Shown here piece after piece: positions 9,513 to 17,417 of a DNA stretch of 64,000 bases. A model generated the notes under the pieces. That model ran no database searches, was not told where the DNA came from, and saw only the letters and a program-made list of their open reading frames with translations. The translations under genes were made by a program, and so were the position numbers. This stretch comes from Oceaniferula marina. Lineage in GTDB: Bacteria; Verrucomicrobiota; Verrucomicrobiia; Verrucomicrobiales; Akkermansiaceae. Each line of letters begins with the position of its first letter. The stretch's first letter is position 1. The stretch lies in assembly GCF_013391475.1 (NCBI RefSeq), contig NZ_JACBAZ010000004.1, forward strand, positions 682,001 through 746,000, read 5' to 3'.

Positions 9513-9545
9513 GGGGTGCATCCGTTATGGGTGCGCCCCTTTTTT
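9513..9545 (+). terminator. Rho-independent terminator of the porin gene
   Basis: GGGGTGCATCC pairs with GGGTGCGCCCC through a GTTAT loop, with G:U pairs, and is followed by TTTTTT. It lies 36 bases after the porin stop. Confidence 0.85.
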
Positions 9546-9557
9546 GTCCCTTCTCAC

Positions 9558-9640
9558 GCTAGGGCGAATTGGCTTCAATCCTCCGGAGAGAAACCGAGAA
9601 CAAGGGCAAAGCACGGCTGATTGAGGCCAATCAGCCCTAC
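9558..9640. repeat. REP doublet, left of RAYT
   Basis: A degraded REP (CTAGGGCGAATTGGCTTCAA...) is followed by an inverted REP with the perfect 9-bp stem GGCTGATTG / CAATCAGCC, loop AGGC, and the head CTAC (GTAG on the minus strand) at 9637-9640. That head provides the TAG stop of the transposase gene. Confidence 0.85.
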
Positions 9641-10083
9641 CACGTCACCCGGAATGGCCAGTCTTCAGCTTTATCACACAAGCCTGCCCTAACCGGGTTA
9701 TCGAGTATATAAGATCGCTTTTGAATCAACGAATCTTGACTACGCAGCCGATGATCAAAATAACCATCCTGCCATTTGATATTCAAGGTCCTTGCGATCC
9801 ACCGTTTCCAGTCTTTAATCACCTCACTCATGCGTTTCGCGCCATCAAACAGAATGAGAGCATGAATGTGATCCGGCATGGCAAGAAACAGCCGACAACT
9901 CCAAAGATTTCTTTTGTTCCGAGAGACAAGGGTTGGCTGCAATTCATCCCAAACAGAAACAATGGCAAGCTGGTTGATCCCCCTTGGGCGGGTGCAGATG
10001 GTAATAAAATAACATTCAGGGAACACGCCACCCACCCAAAAAGGCGTTTCATGTCTGAGCGTTTTGCGAGTCGGCTTCATCAT
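9637..10083 (-). CDS. REP-associated tyrosine transposase (RAYT, Y1/HUH family)
   Basis: A single-strand DNA endonuclease of the IS200/IS605-related REP family with 148 residues, a usual length for this group. The HUH motif is DHIHALI (H72 and H74) after LAMP. The catalytic tyrosine is Y125 in RSYILDNPVRAGLC, and the N-proximal YFITICT segment is the conserved first strand. No TnpB or other partner is present. It is expected to bind and nick the GTAG-headed REP hairpins that flank it. The start is one of two adjacent ATGs (MMKPTRK). Active-site residues are all present, so it may be functional. Confidence 0.92.
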   Translation of the reverse strand: MMKPTRKTLRHETPFWVGGVFPECYFITICTRPRGINQLAIVSVWDELQPTLVSRNKRNLWSCRLFLAMPDHIHALILFDGAKRMSEVIKDWKRWIARTLNIKWQDGYFDHRLRSQDSLIQKRSYILDNPVRAGLCDKAEDWPFRVTW

Positions 10084-10163
10084 ACCAACACTAACAAAAA
10101 CAAATCAAGCCGTCCAGAGTTCTCTATCAACATCTAATTTTCGAACTGACACAGCGATAGATG

Positions 10164-10245
10164 GTAGGGAGGATTGGCCTCAATCCTCCGGGGAGAAACC
10201 GCAAACACGCGCAAGCCACGGCTGATTGAGGCCTATCAGCCCTAC
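10164..10245. repeat. REP doublet, right of RAYT
   Basis: GTAG plus GGAGGATTG / CAATCCTCC (10168-10189) faces an inverted REP GGCTGATTG / CTATCAGCC (10220-10241) with the CTAC head at 10242-10245. One stem mismatch is present in the right hairpin. The doublet lies just upstream of the transposase start, between it and the 3' end of mnmE. Confidence 0.85.
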
Positions 10246-10290
10246 CGACGCAAATCGGTCCTACCGGGGGCGTTTGGTCAAACCCAGCCG

Positions 10291-11634
10291 CTACTTCCCG
10301 ATACAAAAACTACCGAAAATCTCACCGAGTAGTTCCTCGGTATCGATCCGGCCGGCAATTTCACCCACGGCGTCCATCGCTTCGCGCAGGTCCATGGAAA
10401 TAAACTCAGCCCCTTCTCCGGCTGACAAGGTTTGCTCTGCGGCCAGCAGTGACTGCCGAGCCCGCTTCAAACACGCCTGATGACGGGCATTGATCGCCAC
10501 AGCATGACCACCCCATTCACCGGCACCCAGAGAAATTTCGTGAGCTATCGCCGCTACCAGGTCATCCAGGTTCTGCCCGGGCAAACATGAAACCGCAACA
10601 CCCTGCTCAGCCTGCCAAGCAGCATAAACGCCAAGATCCGACTTGTTGATCACCAATACATGATGGCGTCCGGCAATTTCTTCCTCACTCAGGCGTAGAG
10701 CAGGAGGCTGGCTTCCATCCACCACTTCAAGAATCAGGTCCGCCGTCTCCACTTGGGCACGGGTGCGGTCCACCCCCTGTTGCTCAATCACATCCTCGGT
10801 ATGTCTCACACCGGCGGTATCGATCAGGCGGACGGGAATGCCTTTGAGGTTCAGCACCTCTTCCACTGTATCCCGGGTCGTTCCTTCGATATCACTGACA
10901 ATGGCCCGCTCATATCCTAACAAACCATTCAGCAAACTCGATTTCCCAGCATTGGGAGCACCAAAGATCACGGTCCGTAAACCCTCACGGAGCACCCGCC
11001 CTTGCTCCGCGGTCTGTAACAATCGATCTACCCCCGCAGCGGCCTGAAGCAAACGCTTCGACAACTCCACACCGGTATCCGTATCAATATCTTCCTCGGG
11101 AAAATCAATGAAGGCCTCCACATGCGCAGCAATCCCGAGCAGCTCTGATCGCAAGGCCTCGGTCTGGTTTCCCAATCTACCCTGCAGTTGCTCATGCGCA
11201 GCACGCATCGCCAGATCCGTCTGGGCAGAGATCAGATCCATCACCGCCTCGGCCTGGGTCAGATCCATCTTGCCATTCATGAAGGCCCGCTGGCTGAACT
11301 CACCCGGCTGAGCGGCCTCGACGCCACACTCGAGCAATCGCTCAAGCACCCGACGCATCACTAGCACACCTCCGTGGCAGGCGATCTCAACCGAATCTTC
11401 ACCGGTGTAACTCCGGGGCCCTCGAAAGCTGGTCACCAGGGCCTCATCAATCACAGCACCATCGCCATCCACGATCCGCGTCAGGGTAGCGTAACGTTCG
11501 GCGAATTCTTCCACCTTGCGCCCCTCGGGCAAACAACGACTAACACAAGCCATCGCCTCCGGTCCACTCACCCGGATCAAACCTACCGCACCCATTCCCG
11601 GGGCGGAAGCAATCGCAGCAATCGTCGTGTCCAT
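10291..11634 (-). CDS. mnmE: tRNA uridine-34 modification GTPase MnmE
   Basis: With MnmG it makes 5-(carboxymethyl)aminomethyl-uridine at the wobble base of tRNAs. The protein has 447 residues from the ATG at 11634; a TTG six codons upstream is possible. The folate-binding N-domain starts MDTTIAAIASAPGMGAVGLI. The inserted G domain shows the P-loop GAPNAGKSS (225-233), TTRD (252-255), DTAG (272-275) and NKSD. The protein ends in CIGK, the essential C-terminal Cys motif. It follows hisC with 20 bases between, so the two may be cotranscribed. Confidence 0.96.
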   Translation of the reverse strand: MDTTIAAIASAPGMGAVGLIRVSGPEAMACVSRCLPEGRKVEEFAERYATLTRIVDGDGAVIDEALVTSFRGPRSYTGEDSVEIACHGGVLVMRRVLERLLECGVEAAQPGEFSQRAFMNGKMDLTQAEAVMDLISAQTDLAMRAAHEQLQGRLGNQTEALRSELLGIAAHVEAFIDFPEEDIDTDTGVELSKRLLQAAAGVDRLLQTAEQGRVLREGLRTVIFGAPNAGKSSLLNGLLGYERAIVSDIEGTTRDTVEEVLNLKGIPVRLIDTAGVRHTEDVIEQQGVDRTRAQVETADLILEVVDGSQPPALRLSEEEIAGRHHVLVINKSDLGVYAAWQAEQGVAVSCLPGQNLDDLVAAIAHEISLGAGEWGGHAVAINARHQACLKRARQSLLAAEQTLSAGEGAEFISMDLREAMDAVGEIAGRIDTEELLGEIFGSFCIGK

Positions 11635-11654
11635 CGGAATATCGAGAGTCAATC

Positions 11655-12773
11655 TCAGGATGCCAGCACCTCATCGAGAACCTCGATGCAGCGTTCGTTT
11701 TCCGTTTTGGTTCCCACCGAAATCCGGACCCAGCCTGGAAGTTTGTATCCACGCATCGCACGCACGATCACGCCCTTCTCAAGCATCGCCTGGAAGACAG
11801 CATCACCGTCCCCCACCTTGACCAAAACGAAATTCGCCACGCTAGGCACATACTCCAACCCTCGTGCTTCAAAAGCACTGGCGTAAAATGCCAGTCCCTC
11901 GTCGTTCATGGCCTTGGTGTTGGCGACGTGCTCCTTATCTTCCAAGGCGGCCAAGGCGGCAGTCTGGGCCATGGCATTGGCATTAAACGGCTGGCGGGCC
12001 TTCTGTAAAATAGCGGCCACACCCGGAGCAGCCAGCCCGTAACCGATACGCAGACCGGCCAGGCCATAGGCTTTTGAGAAGGTTCGCAGCACACAGACGT
12101 TTTTCCCTTCGCGGATGTATTTCAAGGTATCCGGCGCGTCCTGCCAGAACTCGTAATACGCCTCATCGAAGACCACGACAACGTGGTCCGGCACCTGCGC
12201 CATGAAGCGGTCCAGAGCATGCTCATCGACATAGGTTCCCGTCGGGTTGTTGGGGTTGGCTATAAACACAAGGCGTGTATCCTCAGTAATCGCCGCGGCC
12301 ATACCATCCAGGTCATGGATAAAATCGGGATCGCAGACCTCGACATACTTGGCACCAAACAAGGTGGCCATCAACTTGTAGACGACAAAAGCGTGTTCCG
12401 CGGCAATCAACTCCGCCTGCGGATTCAAAAAACAATGGCAAAGCAACTCGATGATTTCATTTGATCCATTGCCCAGCACCACATGCTCAAGACCGAGGTC
12501 GTATTTTTTTGCGAGGGCGGAACGCAGCTTGTATCCTCCACCGTCCGGGTAGATGTGCGCCTGGCTCAACTCCGCACGCATCGCCTCCTGCGCCATCGCG
12601 GATGGCCCGAGGGAGTTTTCATTCGATGCCAGTTTGACGATTGTTTCGGGATCCAGCCCAAGCTCACGGGCGGTCTCTTCGATCGGTTTCCCCGGCTCAT
12701 AGGCAACGAGGTCACAGACAAACTGGTTCGCACACCGCTGAACGGGCTGAAGGGATGATGGGTCGCTCGACAT
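11655..12773 (-). CDS. hisC: Histidinol-phosphate aminotransferase
   Basis: PLP enzyme of histidine synthesis, transferring an amino group from glutamate to imidazole acetol phosphate. At 372 residues it has the usual length. NENSLGPS, YPDGGGYKLR, LGNGSNEIIE, NPNNPTGT, DEAYYEF and the PLP lysine in TFSKAYGLAGLRIGYG are all in order, and R in WVRISVGT near the C-terminus is kept. HisC-type enzymes can also serve tyrosine and phenylalanine synthesis. No other his gene is nearby. Divergent from a sulfatase across 114 bases. Confidence 0.92.
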   Translation of the reverse strand: MSSDPSSLQPVQRCANQFVCDLVAYEPGKPIEETARELGLDPETIVKLASNENSLGPSAMAQEAMRAELSQAHIYPDGGGYKLRSALAKKYDLGLEHVVLGNGSNEIIELLCHCFLNPQAELIAAEHAFVVYKLMATLFGAKYVEVCDPDFIHDLDGMAAAITEDTRLVFIANPNNPTGTYVDEHALDRFMAQVPDHVVVVFDEAYYEFWQDAPDTLKYIREGKNVCVLRTFSKAYGLAGLRIGYGLAAPGVAAILQKARQPFNANAMAQTAALAALEDKEHVANTKAMNDEGLAFYASAFEARGLEYVPSVANFVLVKVGDGDAVFQAMLEKGVIVRAMRGYKLPGWVRISVGTKTENERCIEVLDEVLAS

Positions 12774-12887
12774 GCGCGGAAACTAGGCGAGATCCCTCCA
12801 ATGCGCAATCCAATATCACATCGATGCCTCTCGGTATCATTCCAATAAAATGGATAGACCCTTCCCACTTCCGCGTATTAAGTCGTC

Positions 12888-14381
12888 ATGAGATGCATCA
12901 ACCAGTCCACTAGGGGTAAACTTGTTCTGGCACTTGGCACTCTGTGTCTGGCTTCTATCCCCTGGCAGGTAAAAGCGACATTGGAGAAGAACCAGAAACA
13001 TCCCAATGTCTTGATGATTGCGGTTGACGACCTCAACGATTGGATTGGCTGCATGGGTGGCCATCCCCAAGCGATCACCCCGAACATCGACCGCTTGGCA
13101 CAGGATGGAATGCTCTTTTTGAATAACCACTGCCAAGCCCCGATCTGCGGTCCATCCCGCGCTTCCGTCATCACCGGACTCCACCCCACAACCACGGGTA
13201 TCTATTTACAGATCCATGATAAAAACATCAAAAAGGCCAACACCGCAGCCAACAAAAGCACTTTTCTCAGCGACTGGTTTGAGCAGCATGGCTACAAATC
13301 CATTGGTGCGGGGAAAATTCTGCATCAAGGAGGCAGGATTCTTTTTGATGAATACGGACCGGGTAGCAGCATGGGTCCGAAGCCCAAAAAGAAATTTAAA
13401 TTTGAGCCCAAAGACACCGGATTCCCTCCAGGAACCCAAACCGACTGGGGTGCCTATCCAGAAAGCGACCAATCCATGCCCGACGTTAAAACTGCAGCTT
13501 ATGCGGTAAAAAAACTCGGAGAAAAACACGACAAACCCTTTTTTATGGCCATTGGATTCTGCCGTCCTCACGTCCCGTGGTATGTCCCACAAAAATGGTT
13601 TGATATGTATCAAGCCGACAAAATTCAATTACCAGCTTACCATCCTGAGGACATGGATGATGTGCCGGATATGGGAAAACGAATTGCCGAGGTTCCCATG
13701 ATGCCCACAACCGAATGGGCCATTCAAAACAACGAATGGAACAATATCATTCACGCCTATCTGGCATGTACCACCTTTGCCGATGCCCAAATCGGTAAGG
13801 TTCTCAATGCCTTGTGCCAGAGCGAATATGCAGATAACACCATCGTCGTCCTCTGGTCAGATCACGGATACCACCTCGGAGAAAAAAACCGTTTTGCCAA
13901 ACAGGCGATCTGGGAGAGAGACACCCGGACCGTCTTATTGATCAAATCGCCAGACACCATCGCTGGAGGAAAATGTGAAGCCCCCACTCAACTCCTCGAC
14001 ATCTACCCCACCTTGCTGGACCTTTGCCAACTGCCAACCAACCCACAGGCAGAAGGACACAGCCTGAAACCCCTGCTGCAAAACCCAAAAGCCGATTGGA
14101 AACACCTCGCGGTCACCTCATACGGCGTGGGAAATTTTTCCATTCGTGATCGCACATACCGCTACATCCGATACGAAGATGGATCTGAAGAACTCTATAA
14201 CCTGAAAACCGACCCCAACGAATGGAATAATCTCGCTAAGCTGAATCAATATACCGCGGTCAAGGGTCGGTTCGATCAACACATCCCCAAGTCACAGGCC
14301 CCACTCTCGAAAGTCAGCTACTACAACATCAATGCCTACTGGCAATCCAAAGTCAAAGCCATCCAATCGAGGAAAGAATAA
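12888..14381 (+). CDS. Secreted sulfatase, iduronate-2-sulfatase-like
   Basis: Hydrolyses a sulfate ester of a glycan outside the cytoplasm. The 497 residues begin with a signal peptide ending around residue 30 (LASIPWQVKA). Metal ligands appear as VDDLND (D47, D48) and SDHGYHLGEK; the formylglycine site is C87-G-P-S-R91 followed by ASVITG. RPHVPW gives the active-site histidine. The C-terminal subdomain ends with the standard ELYNLKTDPNEWNNLA motif. This pattern is that of the iduronate-2-sulfatase-like branch of family S1. It sits alone among housekeeping genes, convergent with menG. The natural substrate is unknown. Confidence 0.9.
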   Translation: MRCINQSTRGKLVLALGTLCLASIPWQVKATLEKNQKHPNVLMIAVDDLNDWIGCMGGHPQAITPNIDRLAQDGMLFLNNHCQAPICGPSRASVITGLHPTTTGIYLQIHDKNIKKANTAANKSTFLSDWFEQHGYKSIGAGKILHQGGRILFDEYGPGSSMGPKPKKKFKFEPKDTGFPPGTQTDWGAYPESDQSMPDVKTAAYAVKKLGEKHDKPFFMAIGFCRPHVPWYVPQKWFDMYQADKIQLPAYHPEDMDDVPDMGKRIAEVPMMPTTEWAIQNNEWNNIIHAYLACTTFADAQIGKVLNALCQSEYADNTIVVLWSDHGYHLGEKNRFAKQAIWERDTRTVLLIKSPDTIAGGKCEAPTQLLDIYPTLLDLCQLPTNPQAEGHSLKPLLQNPKADWKHLAVTSYGVGNFSIRDRTYRYIRYEDGSEELYNLKTDPNEWNNLAKLNQYTAVKGRFDQHIPKSQAPLSKVSYYNINAYWQSKVKAIQSRKE

Positions 14382-14400
14382 TAGCCATCCATACAAACGG

Positions 14401-15087
14401 CTACACCTCAGCCGTGTAAATACTTGCAATCCCGAAGCTCAAGGGCTTGCAGCGGGCATTTTTGTAGCCGCAGGACTCAATCAGGTCCGTCATTTTACTA
14501 CCGCTGGGGAATTGTTCGATGGTCCCTGCCAGATATTCGTAAGCGTCCCCTTCTCCGGTCATCATGCCGGCAATTTTCGGTAGCACCTTGTTGAGGTAAA
14601 AGCGGTAGGGGCGCCTCAGGATTCCGGTCGGAAGCGAAAAATCAAGCACCAGCAGGTGACCGCCAGGGCGAATGACACGGCGCATTTCTTCCAAGGCATC
14701 CGGCCAGCTCGCCATATTGCGCAGACCGAAAGCGACCGTCAGCACATCGAATTCATCATCCTTAAACGGCATGTTCATGGCGTCGGCCACCACCGTCTTG
14801 GCTACGCCGCGCTCGGCAGCGTGCGCCAGCATTTCCTCACAGAAATCCGCGCCCGTCACCATTGCTCCCGGACAATCCCGCTGGAGTTCCAAGGCAAGAT
14901 CACCGGTTCCGGTCGCCAAATCGAGAATGGTTACTGGCTGCCAGCGCTCCACGATCCGGCCAACCTTACGCCGCCATAAGATGTCGGTTCCCAGACTCAA
15001 GACATGGTTGGTCACCACATAACGATCCGCGATACGACTAAATGCCTTTTTTACATATCCAGGGTCCTGCACCTTATTAAACTTCAA
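14401..15087 (-). CDS. menG: Demethylmenaquinone methyltransferase (MenG/UbiE type)
   Basis: SAM-dependent C-methylation in the last step of menaquinone synthesis. The protein has 228 residues. Motif I is LDLATGTGDLALEL, then GADFCEEML, AFGLRNMASWPDALEEM and RVIRPGGHLLVLDFS, all diagnostic of UbiE/MenG. It starts with TTG (MKFNKVQDPGYVKKAF); no better ATG exists. It is last in the same-strand series bioD, GNAT, menG with 21 bases after the GNAT stop. No ubiquinone genes are seen, so menaquinone is the likely product. Confidence 0.92.
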   Translation of the reverse strand: MKFNKVQDPGYVKKAFSRIADRYVVTNHVLSLGTDILWRRKVGRIVERWQPVTILDLATGTGDLALELQRDCPGAMVTGADFCEEMLAHAAERGVAKTVVADAMNMPFKDDEFDVLTVAFGLRNMASWPDALEEMRRVIRPGGHLLVLDFSLPTGILRRPYRFYLNKVLPKIAGMMTGEGDAYEYLAGTIEQFPSGSKMTDLIESCGYKNARCKPLSFGIASIYTAEV

Positions 15088-15108
15088 GTTGTAAATTCCT
15101 AATACCCA

Positions 15109-15582
15109 CTAGCCTGGTAAAATATCACGGTAGATTCCGGGGTCACTGCCCGGGATACCAACGGCACCAATGGCCTTGGCATAAAACTCCTCCGGGCCAA
15201 CCCCGCCAATCATTCCGTAGACGTAACCCAAGTCCTTGAGCGATTCCATCGATTTAAAAAGCAGCGCTTTGCCGATCCCGGTCCCACGAGCCGCTTCAGA
15301 CACACCGGTCGGGCCGTAAAACCCACGAGCGGTCGTCTCATAACAAGCAAAACCGAGAATCTCCTGATCCCGGGTCGCCAGGAAACAGGTCACCGGTTGG
15401 CGCGAAAAAGCGACCTTCACCTCGCTCTCCCACTTGGGGGAGAAATGCTCTGCCGCCCAAGCTGCAACCAGATGCCGTTCATACGCACGTGCCCGGCGCA
15501 GAATAACCCCCTGATTCTCAACCCGCCGGTACACATCCTGCGTATCCGGCAACTCATACAGCCTGACCAACATGTCAATCAT
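15109..15582 (-). CDS. GNAT-family N-acetyltransferase
   Basis: The protein has 157 residues. The acetyl-CoA pocket motif appears as EAARGTGIGKALL (R/Q-x-x-G-x-G form), preceded by FLATRDQEILGFACYE and followed by a short beta strand GYVYGMIGG. The substrate is not recognisable. It lies between bioD and menG in the same direction with short gaps, so it is probably in one transcript with them, although no functional link is evident. Confidence 0.8.
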   Translation of the reverse strand: MIDMLVRLYELPDTQDVYRRVENQGVILRRARAYERHLVAAWAAEHFSPKWESEVKVAFSRQPVTCFLATRDQEILGFACYETTARGFYGPTGVSEAARGTGIGKALLFKSMESLKDLGYVYGMIGGVGPEEFYAKAIGAVGIPGSDPGIYRDILPG

Positions 15583-15621
15583 GCGCCATTCCTACAGCAT
15601 GCCCAGAGCAATGTCCATTGA

Positions 15622-16278
15622 CTATTGTTCCAGCAATTCAAGAAACGGCCAGGCTTCAATTTCTTCCTGCCCCTGAATCACATCGGCCAAAACCGGAACC
15701 CCGGTCAGATCTTCCACCAAACTTTTGTTGGTCACCGTAGCGGTATCGAGTTCATCCACCAGGTTGTTCACCACCATGCCCACCGGTTCAATTCCGGCCG
15801 AGCGCATCGACTGCACCGTCAGCAAGGTGTGGTTCAAGGTCCCCAAGCGGTTTCCAACCACCAAAATCACGGGCAACCCGATATCCTTGGCGAGGTCCGC
15901 AATCATATATTCCTTGGTGATCGGAACCATCCAGCCACCAACACCCTCAACCAGCACCGCATCATGAGCCGCAGCAAGATCCGCAGCCCCTTGAATCAAA
16001 GGCGCAATTTCCAGATCTTTTTTCTCAAACATCGCCGCCACATAGGGGGCTGCCGGAGTCCGTGCCCAAAATGGGTTCACCTTGTAAAGATCCAAAGCAC
16101 CCCCGGCATCTCCACCCGAGGCCTCTTGCAAGGCATAGGCGTCTTCACGACCACCACAACAAATCGGCTTATAGCCAACCACATCCACGCGCTCTTGACG
16201 AAGCGCCTTGAGAATCAACGAGCTCACATACGTTTTGCCCGCATCCGTATCTGTTCCTGTAATAAAGAATCCCTTCAT
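15622..16278 (-). CDS. bioD: Dethiobiotin synthetase
   Basis: ATP-dependent ring closure of 7,8-diaminopelargonate with CO2, the step before biotin synthase. The protein has 218 residues. The P-loop is GTDTDAGKT (8-16), the family hallmark; KPICCGGREDAYAL and VEGVGGWMVPI are the other conserved motifs. bioF lies 2 kb away on the other strand, so the biotin genes here are scattered, not in one operon. Confidence 0.93.
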   Translation of the reverse strand: MKGFFITGTDTDAGKTYVSSLILKALRQERVDVVGYKPICCGGREDAYALQEASGGDAGGALDLYKVNPFWARTPAAPYVAAMFEKKDLEIAPLIQGAADLAAAHDAVLVEGVGGWMVPITKEYMIADLAKDIGLPVILVVGNRLGTLNHTLLTVQSMRSAGIEPVGMVVNNLVDELDTATVTNKSLVEDLTGVPVLADVIQGQEEIEAWPFLELLEQ

Positions 16279-16355
16279 AAATCTAAATCCACCTCTTCTG
16301 GCGTCCCTCTGACACGGCTCAAAAAGCAGCCGCCCTCAATCCATTTCGACAGTCA

Positions 16356-16502
16356 CTAGCGCGCACGCTCTTCGAACATCCTAAACTGCGAGCCCCGTGT
16401 ATTCTCGTTATAGAGCATGTACTTAATCAGCAGCCAGATTACCACGGCCACCATCAAGGTCGCCAGCTTCGCCGGCCAATTGTTCATCCATTTTTTCTTC
16501 AT
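16356..16502 (-). CDS. Small single-pass membrane protein overlapping cdaA, CdaR/YbbR N-terminus-like
   Basis: This 48-residue frame starts with ATG at 16502 inside the 3' end of cdaA (80-base overlap, another frame) and stops at 16356. A strong ribosome site, AAAGGAGAG, lies 7-8 bases before the ATG. The product is a basic, aromatic N-terminus (MKKKWMNNWPAKL), one membrane helix (ATLMVAVVIWLLIKYML) and a charged tail ending EERAR. N-W-x-x-K-L then a membrane helix is how CdaR (YbbR) proteins start, and cdaR follows cdaA in many bacteria, but no YbbR repeats exist here: bioD begins 78 bases later. It may be a reduced CdaR. Function is inferred only from position. Confidence 0.65.
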   Translation of the reverse strand: MKKKWMNNWPAKLATLMVAVVIWLLIKYMLYNENTRGSQFRMFEERAR

Positions 16503-17292
16503 GCTCTCTCTCCTTTGGTAAAAAGATATGTTCCAGTTTTGATCGGAACGCGTCCTCGCTTAAACCACGCGACAGCTTCCCATCCACACAAATCGACACC
16601 TGCCCGGTTTCCTCACTCACCACCACGGCCACACAATCAGCCTCCTCGGTCACACCGATGGCAGCCCGGTGGCGAAGCCCCGTACTGCGGTCGGACAACT
16701 CACGGGAACTTACAGGAAACACACAACCGGCACCTGCCACCCTGTTCTGGGCAATGATCATACCTCCGTCGTGCAAAGCCGTCTTCGGATGAAACACCGT
16801 CAACGCAAACTCCGGAGAAAAAACGGAATCCAACTCCACGCCCGTCTTCAGGTGCTCTTTCAAGGAGATCGATCGTTCAAACGCGAACAAAGCTCCAATC
16901 CGTTTTTTCGACAACTGGCTCACGGCCTCGGAAAAAGTATCGAGAAACTCATGGGTCTGGGATTGGGAAAAGGAAAACAACTTGGTGCTTCCCAGTTTGG
17001 CCAAGGCGTTACGCAACTCCGGTTGAAAAATAATCAGGGAGGCTGCCGCCATACCAAGGAACAGGTGCTTCATAATCCACCAGATGACTTTGAGATCCAA
17101 AATCAAGGAAACCGAGGACAAAACCATCAAGAGCAATGCCAAGCCGACCATGATCCTGGCCCCCCGGGTGTCCTTGAAGGCACGATAAATCTGGTAGAGA
17201 CAGATCCATATAATCAGGATCTCCCCCACCGCACGCCAGTAATCTTGAATAAAACTCACTTCCTGCCGTTCATTTAGCCATAAACCACGCAC
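16423..17292 (-). CDS. cdaA: Membrane diadenylate cyclase CdaA (DacA)
   Basis: Makes cyclic di-AMP from two ATP. The protein has 289 residues. Two to three membrane helices lie in about residues 22-90, then an amphipathic linker and the DisA_N domain. Catalytic motifs are HDGGMII (DGG at 175-177, where DGA is common) and GLRHRAA (205-210). The start is GTG at 17292; a GTG at 17259 would give the more usual length before the first helix. The C-terminus is extended by a charged tail encoded where the next small gene overlaps. Cyclic di-AMP affects osmotic balance and cell wall; a D,D-carboxypeptidase is divergent next door. Confidence 0.9.
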   Translation of the reverse strand: MRGLWLNERQEVSFIQDYWRAVGEILIIWICLYQIYRAFKDTRGARIMVGLALLLMVLSSVSLILDLKVIWWIMKHLFLGMAAASLIIFQPELRNALAKLGSTKLFSFSQSQTHEFLDTFSEAVSQLSKKRIGALFAFERSISLKEHLKTGVELDSVFSPEFALTVFHPKTALHDGGMIIAQNRVAGAGCVFPVSSRELSDRSTGLRHRAAIGVTEEADCVAVVVSEETGQVSICVDGKLSRGLSEDAFRSKLEHIFLPKEREHEEKMDEQLAGEAGDLDGGRGNLAAD

Positions 17293-17417
17293 ATGGGAAA
17301 TTCTTATTTTCGCTTTTCCTCAAGCAAGACAAGGGTTCTCCTTGACTTGCCCCTGTCATGGTGGACGCTTGGGAGCGTAATCACTCCCCTTCATTCCGCC
17401 TCAACGTCTCGAACACC

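Larger units (their letters stand above)
9558..10245. mobile_element. RAYT transposase unit with flanking REP doublets
   Basis: The Y1 transposase gene (9637-10083) lies between two direct copies of an about 83-base REP doublet (9558-9640 and 10164-10245). Each doublet has one REP on the plus strand and one on the minus strand, separated by a 30-base spacer that is also conserved (GAGAAACCG..AACA..GGCAA..CAC type). This is the arrangement described for REP-associated tyrosine transposases. Whether the unit moves as a whole is unknown; RAYTs are usually regarded as domesticated, acting on REPs in trans. Confidence 0.8.

Noticed and set aside
14397-14415. Small dyad ACGGCT ... AGCCGT at the menG stop
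   Set aside because: Only 6 bp arms and overlapping the coding end; chance occurrence is likely.
16279-16355. Possible remainder of cdaR lost by frameshift after the 48-residue frame
   Set aside because: Only 77 bases separate its stop from bioD, too short for YbbR repeats in any frame.
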